Assembly: GCA_029204045.2 (NCBI GenBank)
Contig: JAQNDB010000318.1
Location: forward strand, 1-64,000
Direction: 5' to 3'
Length of the DNA: 64,000 bases
Source of the DNA: Tillandsia leiboldiana
Lineage: Eukaryota > Streptophyta > Magnoliopsida > Poales > Bromeliaceae
Part shown: piece by piece, positions 58,217 through 64,000 of the stretch
How positions within the stretch are numbered: position 1 is the first letter of the stretch
Layout: every line of letters starts with the position of its first letter
Translations under genes and position numbers: made by a program
The notes under the pieces: model-generated
What the model saw: the letters and a program-made list of their open reading frames with translations, nothing else
Databases searched by the model: none
Told to the model about the DNA's origin: nothing

Positions 58217-59574
58217 TGTTACGGAATTTGAGTTGGCGTAGTTTCGTGAAAGTCTCAAGTCTTGAAGATTGAAGGTGAAGAAAGTTGGATCATTTAACTC
58301 AATCTCAAGAAAGAAGAATTCAAAAGGATCAGGTATGTTTAACTAAAGATTTTGTGTGATCCGAATACTTCTTGTAGTGTAGAAACACTTGGAAGAATCT
58401 TTCATTGCATAAAAATCAAAAACTGGACTTGGGACATGTTCAGGATCCGGATCAGGTTGTTCGATCCGGATCCCGAAGGTGGTTCGTTCATACACCAGTT
58501 CAATCCGGATCGTAGCCTCTCTTGATCCGGATCCCGAACACTGAGTTTACCATCTTCCTTGAACGATCCGGATCAGGCCTCGCAATCCGGATCCCGAACG
58601 TTGATGTTTGGTGAACTGTATGAACGATCCGGATCAAGCACTTCGATCCGGATCCCGAACCTTCGTTTTTCTGGAATTGCCTGATTCGTCACGACGATCC
58701 GGATCACAGCTAATCCGATCCGGATCGCCGTCCGTAAAATTTCCAGAAATGTTAGGTTTTTGATTCTTATCTCCTTCCTAGGGTTTCTAACCTATAAATA
58801 GACCCTATGACTCTTTTTCTAGGGTTAATCCAAGAAGAGGCCGAAAATCCAAATAGCCGTCATTTTCATATATCATCTTATACGGCTCTAGATCCACATA
58901 TAGAGAAGAAAGGAAATCATTAGAGAATACTCTATGTTTCTTCATCTATATTGATTAGTTTGATTCTAGGTTTTCATACTCACATATTGAGTTGAATCAA
59001 ACTAATGAATACTTAGATGGTATTTCCGATCTATCTTTGATCTAAGTATTCGGCAGATCATCACCACCAAAAACAATGATTTACCCCAAAAATCGGCGCG
59101 TGGATTCGCGTGTCCTTGTGGATTCAAGGTTCAACCGCTCTCGTGGATTCGGAGCGAGGCACGTTCGTGGATTCGAAGGGTGCTATTGGGTGAAGACCGT
59201 GGATTCGGTTGGACGTCGTGGATTCGACGTTGGACGCCGTGGATTCGGCGTTGGGCGCAGATCGTGGATTCGAGAAGCGTCGTGGAGCGAGCGGAGAAGA
59301 TCCTCTAGGAGCGTATGGAAAAGGTTGAGTCGTAAGTGTGTACGGTAAATCACCTTGTACGTGTTTTAATTCTAGTGGATTTCTGCCGTGTTATCGGTCC
59401 CGTGGTTTTTTACTCCGGTGATGGAGTTTTCCACGTAAAAATCTTGCGTATTATTTTTATTTCCGCATTGGGTTTTTATCGCAACGATTTTTGAGTGTTT
59501 ATACGTTTACACCTATTCACCCCCCTCTAGGTGTTTTTTTCCCTATTTAGATCCTTATTACATATAACCCAACA
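58217..59574 (+). repeat. Sirevirus copy 3 5' LTR
   Basis: 1358 bp, TGTTACGGAATTTGAG ... ATAACCCAACA. Ten ATCCGGATC palindromes (58444-58729, eight of them perfect GATCCGGATC), a TATA box TATAAATAGA at 58793-58802, and GTGGATTCG-type repeats at 59098-59275. Homologous to 3221-4481 over its whole length. Confidence 0.92.
58793..58802 (+). promoter_or_regulatory. TATA box of Sirevirus copy 3
   Basis: TATAAATAGA, about 65 bp downstream of the palindrome array. Confidence 0.65.
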
Positions 59575-59576
59575 AG

Positions 59577-59588
59577 TGGTATCAGAGC
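59577..59588 (+). other. Primer-binding site of Sirevirus copy 3
   Basis: TGGTATCAGAGC, two bases after the LTR end. Confidence 0.85.
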
Positions 59589-59607
59589 GGGAATAGGGTT
59601 GTAAACA

Positions 59608-61625
59608 ATGGTTGAAGGTGGAAACATCAACCGACCCCCGTTCTTCGATGGAACAAATTATGCGTACTGGAAAGTGCGGATGAAAGCCCTTTTAATTTCC
59701 ATCGACGAACGGGTGTGGCAATCAATTGAATTAGGATGGTCTAATCCAACTGAATTTATTGGTGATGTTCACACCTTAAAACCTAGGTCGAAATGGACCA
59801 AGGAAGAGTTAGATTCATCTTCTTACAATGGCAAGGGAATTAATGCTATTTTTAATGCCTTATCTCAAACTGAATTCTCTCGCGTCTCGGCATGTGAGAC
59901 TGCGAAAGAAATCTGGGATGTTCTTCAGGTTACACATGAGGGAACTAACCTCGTGAAGATTCAGAAACTGCAAATGCTTACGAGCAAGTTTGACTCTATC
60001 TTGATGGCAGAAAATGAATCTTTCACGGACTACTATACACGATTGCAAGATATCGTAAACTCATGTGCTAACCTGGGAGAGAAGATTCCAGAATTTAAGA
60101 TTGTAAGAAAGATCTTAAGAACTCTTCCTGAACGATTTCGCCCAAAGGTTACTGCCATTGAAACTATTAAACACCCGGACGAAATACGTGTAGAAGAATT
60201 AGTTGGTTCATTACAAACTTATGAAATGACATTTACTGCTAACAATTCTTCTGGAAAAGCATCCTCTTCTAAGTCTTCAGGTTATGCGTTGAAAACAACT
60301 AAGGAAGAAGACGCGGATACATCCTCCTCAGACGATGACGAGAACCTTTCTATGGAGGAATTTGAGAAGCAGCTCGCTCTCTTGACAAGGAAGTTTCGCC
60401 GCAACTTCGAAGGGGTAATTCAAGCAAATCTCCATCCTTCGGAAAGTCGAACAAAGGCAAGGGTACTTCAAGTTACAAGTCAAGAAAGCAAGAGAACTTC
60501 TCAAAGGATAAGAAAAGTTCAGAAGGACAACTACAATGCTTCAAATGTCGAGGCTACGGCCACATTGCAACGGAGTGTCCTAACAAGTATCCGGCAAAGA
60601 AGAAGGCGATGCAAGTCGTCACTTGGGATGACAACTCAACGTCAAATGAGTCGTCTTCGAGTGATGAAGAAAAGAGCTCCACCGCATTCCACGCGTCCGT
60701 ATCTTCACCCTTCATGTGCTTTATGGCAAGTACATCCGAGTCGTTGTCCAACTCCACTGTTGAAAAGAATGCAACGGACAATAAATCGGATGATTCGGAA
60801 GGTGAAGATTTTGCTCTAGCCTATCACAGATCTTTACGGGATTTAAAGAAACCGGCTAAGCAAAACAAGGGGTTGAGAGGGAGATTGCAGGATCTCGAAG
60901 AAGTAAAAAGGGTAACTTCTCTCTCGACCGATCTTGAAGTGGAAAGGGATAATCTGATAAAGGCAAATGTTTCCCTTCAAGAGTCCAATGAGCAACTCGA
61001 GAAGAACTATATAGATATGGTGAACAAAGCGAACTATTTCTTGAAGCTCTACGGCGAGGCCCGACGGGAAAAATTGGAAATGACAGAGACCATTTGCCAA
61101 CTCGAGGATGACTTACAGCAATTTTCTCTTGGAAGGAGTAAGTTGGATAAACTTCTTGGTCTTGGTCAAACAAACAAGTTCGGCCTCGGATACAATCGAA
61201 CTGAAGACAATTTTAGTTCGGTTGGGACAGTCTTTGTGCCTCAGTCGGTATCTCCTCCTCCGACACCGGAAATCATGACAACCAACGACAACAATCCTAC
61301 TTCATCCTCTTCAGAATCGTCAAGCACAAAGGTATGTTTTCGTTGTAATTTTGCAGGGCACATTGAAAGAAATTGCAAGATTGGAGCTCAAAGATCAAAT
61401 CAACCACATCTTGCAACTACTACCAATAAGTTCACTCCCCGGAATTCAAAGAAGGATTTTCCTAAAGAAAATGACATTGGTAGTACTTCAAATAAGACGA
61501 TGACAAAAGAAAAAGCCCAATCATGCAAGACGTCTTCATCAAGGAAAACTCCTCAACCATTGCCAACATACTCCAAAACTCAAAAGGTTTGGGTATGCAA
61601 AGGTGAAACCCCTCCTTGTCTTTAA
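59608..61625 (+). pseudogene. Sirevirus copy 3 gag, one frameshift
   Basis: Start ATG at 59608 (MVEGGNINRPPFFDGTNYAY). UBN2 gag core as in the minus-strand copy: SACETAKEIWDVLQVTHEG, IVRKILRTLPERF. The frame shifts in a short G run near 60415. The next frame carries zinc knuckle CFKCRGYGHIATEC (about 60537), a Ser/acid-rich region, a coiled-coil-like segment (about 60850-61130), and a second knuckle CFRCNFAGHIERNC (about 61336). Stop at 61623-61625 after VWVCKGETPPCL. Total about 670 residues, as in the gag-only copy. In a working Sirevirus gag is followed by protease; here it is not. Confidence 0.9.
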
Positions 61626-61710
61626 TCGTTCTACGATTAAATCTTGTGTAGTTTATGTAGACTATTTTCTTTTCTTCTTTTTCTTTTGGCCGACCCGTCA
61701 ACCATCTTTG

Positions 61711-62064
61711 GGAGGTAATTGGTACATTTTCTTATTGGTTGATGATTTCTCTAGGTATTCTTGGGTAGCATTTTTAAAAGAGAAAGCTGATACTTTTGAT
61801 TCTTTTCACGAGATTTGCCTTCGTATTATGATTGAAAAGAATGAAAAGATCATTCGTGTTAGAAGTGATAGAGGTGGAGAATTCATTAATTCAAAATTCA
61901 TTGACTTTTGTACTTCAAACGGTATTAAGCATGAATTCTCTGCACCCTATACACCTCAACAGAATGGTGTTGTCGAGCGCAAGAATAGGGTTGTTCAAGA
62001 GATGGCGCGCGTGATGCTTCATAGCCGGAATTTACCGCTACTTTTTTTTGGGCTGAAGCTGTGA
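61711..62064 (+). pseudogene. Sirevirus copy 3 integrase core
   Basis: Begins abruptly at GGNWYIFLLVDDFSRYSW, about 85 bp after the gag stop. Protease and the pre-integrase HHCC finger are gone, as is the sequence with the first catalytic Asp. VRSDRGGEF and GVVERKNRVVQE supply the second and third acidic residues. A T-run near 62043 breaks the frame into the next segment. Confidence 0.85.
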
Positions 62065-64000
62065 ACACCGCTGTCTATGTCATTAATCGAGTATTCTTGC
62101 GCCCGGGAACGTTAAATACACCATATGAACTATGGTGTGGTAGAAAACCCAACATCAAATATTTTCGCATCTTCGGGAGTCGGTGTTACATTTTACGTGA
62201 CCGTGAAAACCTCGGAAAGTTTGACTCACGAAGTGACGAAGGGATTTTCTTGGGGTAGTCTACTAATAGTAGAGCATATCGAGTTTTTAACTTGGAATCT
62301 AAGACGATCGTAGAATCTATAAATGTTAAAGTAGATGAAGCTTTTCACTTTGGATCTGGAAAATCTACCCTCGATATCTCTCTAGATGATGATTCTCCTG
62401 CTAGTGCATCTTCTCATGATAATACTTCCAATATTAATGATGCATCTAATGGCTCTTCTAGTTTATCTGATGTGCAGGAATCATCTCATGTATCTCCGAG
62501 TACTCCGTTTCAACAAACGTTACGAATCTCCAAGGATCATCCGGAATCGAATATTATTGGAGATCCACAAGAAGGAGTCAGAACTCGGAGGCAGTTGGTT
62601 TGTGGATTCGCTTGCTATGTATCTTTAATCGAACCAAGGAACTTAGATGAAGCTCTTCAGGATGACTACTGGATTAAAGCAATGCAGGAAGAGCTCCATC
62701 AATTTGAGCGAAACAAAGTCTGGGAATTAACGAAGCCTCCACAGCAACACAATGTGATAGGTACCAAATGGATCTTCAAGAACAAGAAAAATGAGGATGG
62801 TACTATCATCAGGAACAAGGCACGATTAGTTGCTCAAGGCTACTCTCAAGTAGAAGGTATAGACTTTGACGAAACATTCGCCCCTGTAGCTAGACTCGAG
62901 TCCATTCGTATACTGTTTGCTATTGCTTGTCATTTCAAAATCAAATTATTTCAAATGGACGTTAGGAGCGCATTTCTAAATGGTTTTTTAAATGAGGAAG
63001 TTTATGTGGCTCAACCGAAAGGTTTTGTAGATCATAAACAACCTAACCATGTTTTTCGTTTGAAAAAGGCTCTTTACGGTCTGAAACAAGCACCGCGAAC
63101 ATGGTACGAAAGGTTAACAAAGCACCTTTTGGAGAAGGGCTATACTCGAGGGAGAGCTGATAGGACTCTCTTTGTGAAGCATTATCAAAGCAATTTCATT
63201 GTAGCACAAATCTATGTCGATGACATTGTATTTGGCGCAACAAGAGATAATGATGCTTCTAAATTCGCGGAGACCATGGAAAGCGAATTTGAGATGTCCA
63301 TGATGGGCGAATTGACTTATTTTCTTGGATTGCAAATTAAGCAAAATGATGAAGGTATTCACTTGAGTCAATCCAAGTATGCAATGGAGTTGGTCAAAAA
63401 GTTTGATCTAGAAAATTCGAAGAATTTTCCGACTCCAATGGGAACTAGCCACAAGGGACTTGGAAGTGAATCACATAGTGAGAATGTAGACGAGAAACTG
63501 TATAGAAGTATGATTGGAAGTCTACTTTACCTCACGGCTAGTCGCCCGGATATGTCTTTTGGTGTTGGGATTTGCGCGAGATATCAATCAGCACCAAAGG
63601 AGGTTCACCTGAAAGCGGTGAAAAGGATCATCCGGTATATCAAAGGATCAATTAATTTCGGAATTTGGTATCCTATGGGAACAAGTTTGGATATTGTTGG
63701 ATACTCAGATGGCGATTGGGCAGGATCAGTGGATGATCGGAAAAGCACGAGTGGTGCATGCTTCTATCTTGGCCATTGCCTTGTTGCATGGCACAGTAAA
63801 AAGCAGAATTGCATAGCACTCTCGACTGCCGAAGCGGAATACATTTCAGCTGGAAGTTGCTCAACTCAACTCATTTGGATGAAAAGCGTATTGAGCGACT
63901 TCCGTATTTCAGCATCTTCGGTAACAATTCTTTGTGACAACACAAGTGCAATTAACATTTCTAAAAACCCTGTGTTGCACTCTAGAACAAAACATATTGA
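62061..64000 (+). pseudogene. Sirevirus copy 3 integrase C-terminus, RT, RNase H (partial)
   Basis: INRVFLRPGTLNTPYELW and KYFRIFGSRCYILRD close the integrase. TAG at 62256-62258 interrupts FLG..STNSRAY. The same frame then stays open to the window end: RT with WIFKNKKNEDGTIIRNKARL, MDVRSAFLNGFLNEEVYV, ALYGLKQAPRTWY and catalytic YVDDIVFGA (63213). RNase H follows with GYSDGDWAG, STAEAEYISAG and CDNTSAINISKNP. RT and RNase H look intact. The stop codon and 3' LTR lie outside the window. Confidence 0.9.

Larger units (their letters stand above)
58217..64000 (+). mobile_element. Sirevirus (copy 3), running off the window
   Basis: A plus-strand Ty1/copia element with 5' LTR, PBS, gag, partial integrase, RT and RNase H up to the window edge. 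Protease and the integrase zinc-finger region are absent. Gag is frameshifted, integrase is frameshifted, and an in-frame TAG lies in the integrase C-terminus. It sits in the internal region of element F. Confidence 0.9.

Overview
The window is plant nuclear DNA built almost entirely of nested LTR retrotransposons. I see no host gene, tRNA, rRNA or bacterial-type feature. The plant call rests on primer-binding sites of the initiator-Met-tRNA type (TGGTATCAGAG), Ty3/gypsy pol with a Tekay-type chromodomain, Sirevirus-type Ty1/copia gag and LTRs, and repeated C-to-T nonsense changes of the kind methylated heterochromatin accumulates. The species cannot be named from this sequence; a large, repeat-rich seed-plant genome fits.

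Layout, left to right. 1-2079 is part of a long minus-strand LTR (called H). It abuts the 3' end of a plus-strand Sirevirus (2080-4481: degraded ORF, 3' non-coding region, 3' LTR). That Sirevirus interrupts another long minus-strand LTR (G: 4482-4606 and 40594-44288). G also holds a 36-kb tandem array (4612-40593) of one non-autonomous gypsy family in the order LTR A, internal 1, LTR B, internal 2, LTR C, internal 3, LTR D. The array has a single 5-bp target duplication, GTACA, at its outer edges. Internal 2 was later hit by a 9.5-kb Tekay chromovirus (14680-24214, target duplication AAGGC). LTR D was hit by a gag-only Sirevirus derivative (32152-38076).

Right of G lies a short inverted Sirevirus-like fragment, then a nearly complete but disabled copia element (44426-50162). 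Its 3' LTR is cut by a plus-strand long-LTR gypsy element F (50163 onward). F's LTR contains an opposite-strand solo LTR of the same lineage (E, 50348-54416, target duplication CAAGT). F's internal region is interrupted at 58217 by a Sirevirus that runs off the window end.

No element here looks autonomous. Tekay has four frame breaks and a gag deletion, yet its two LTRs are almost identical. The plus-strand Sirevirus lacks protease, the minus-strand one lacks all of pol, and the array family keeps only decayed scraps of integrase and reverse transcriptase. Their movement would have needed proteins from relatives elsewhere. The most interesting non-coding signals are a repeated hairpin in the long LTR family whose stem bases change in compensating pairs, the single-target-site tandem array, palindrome arrays in the Sirevirus LTRs that changed in concert, and GC-rich minisatellites inside LTRs.
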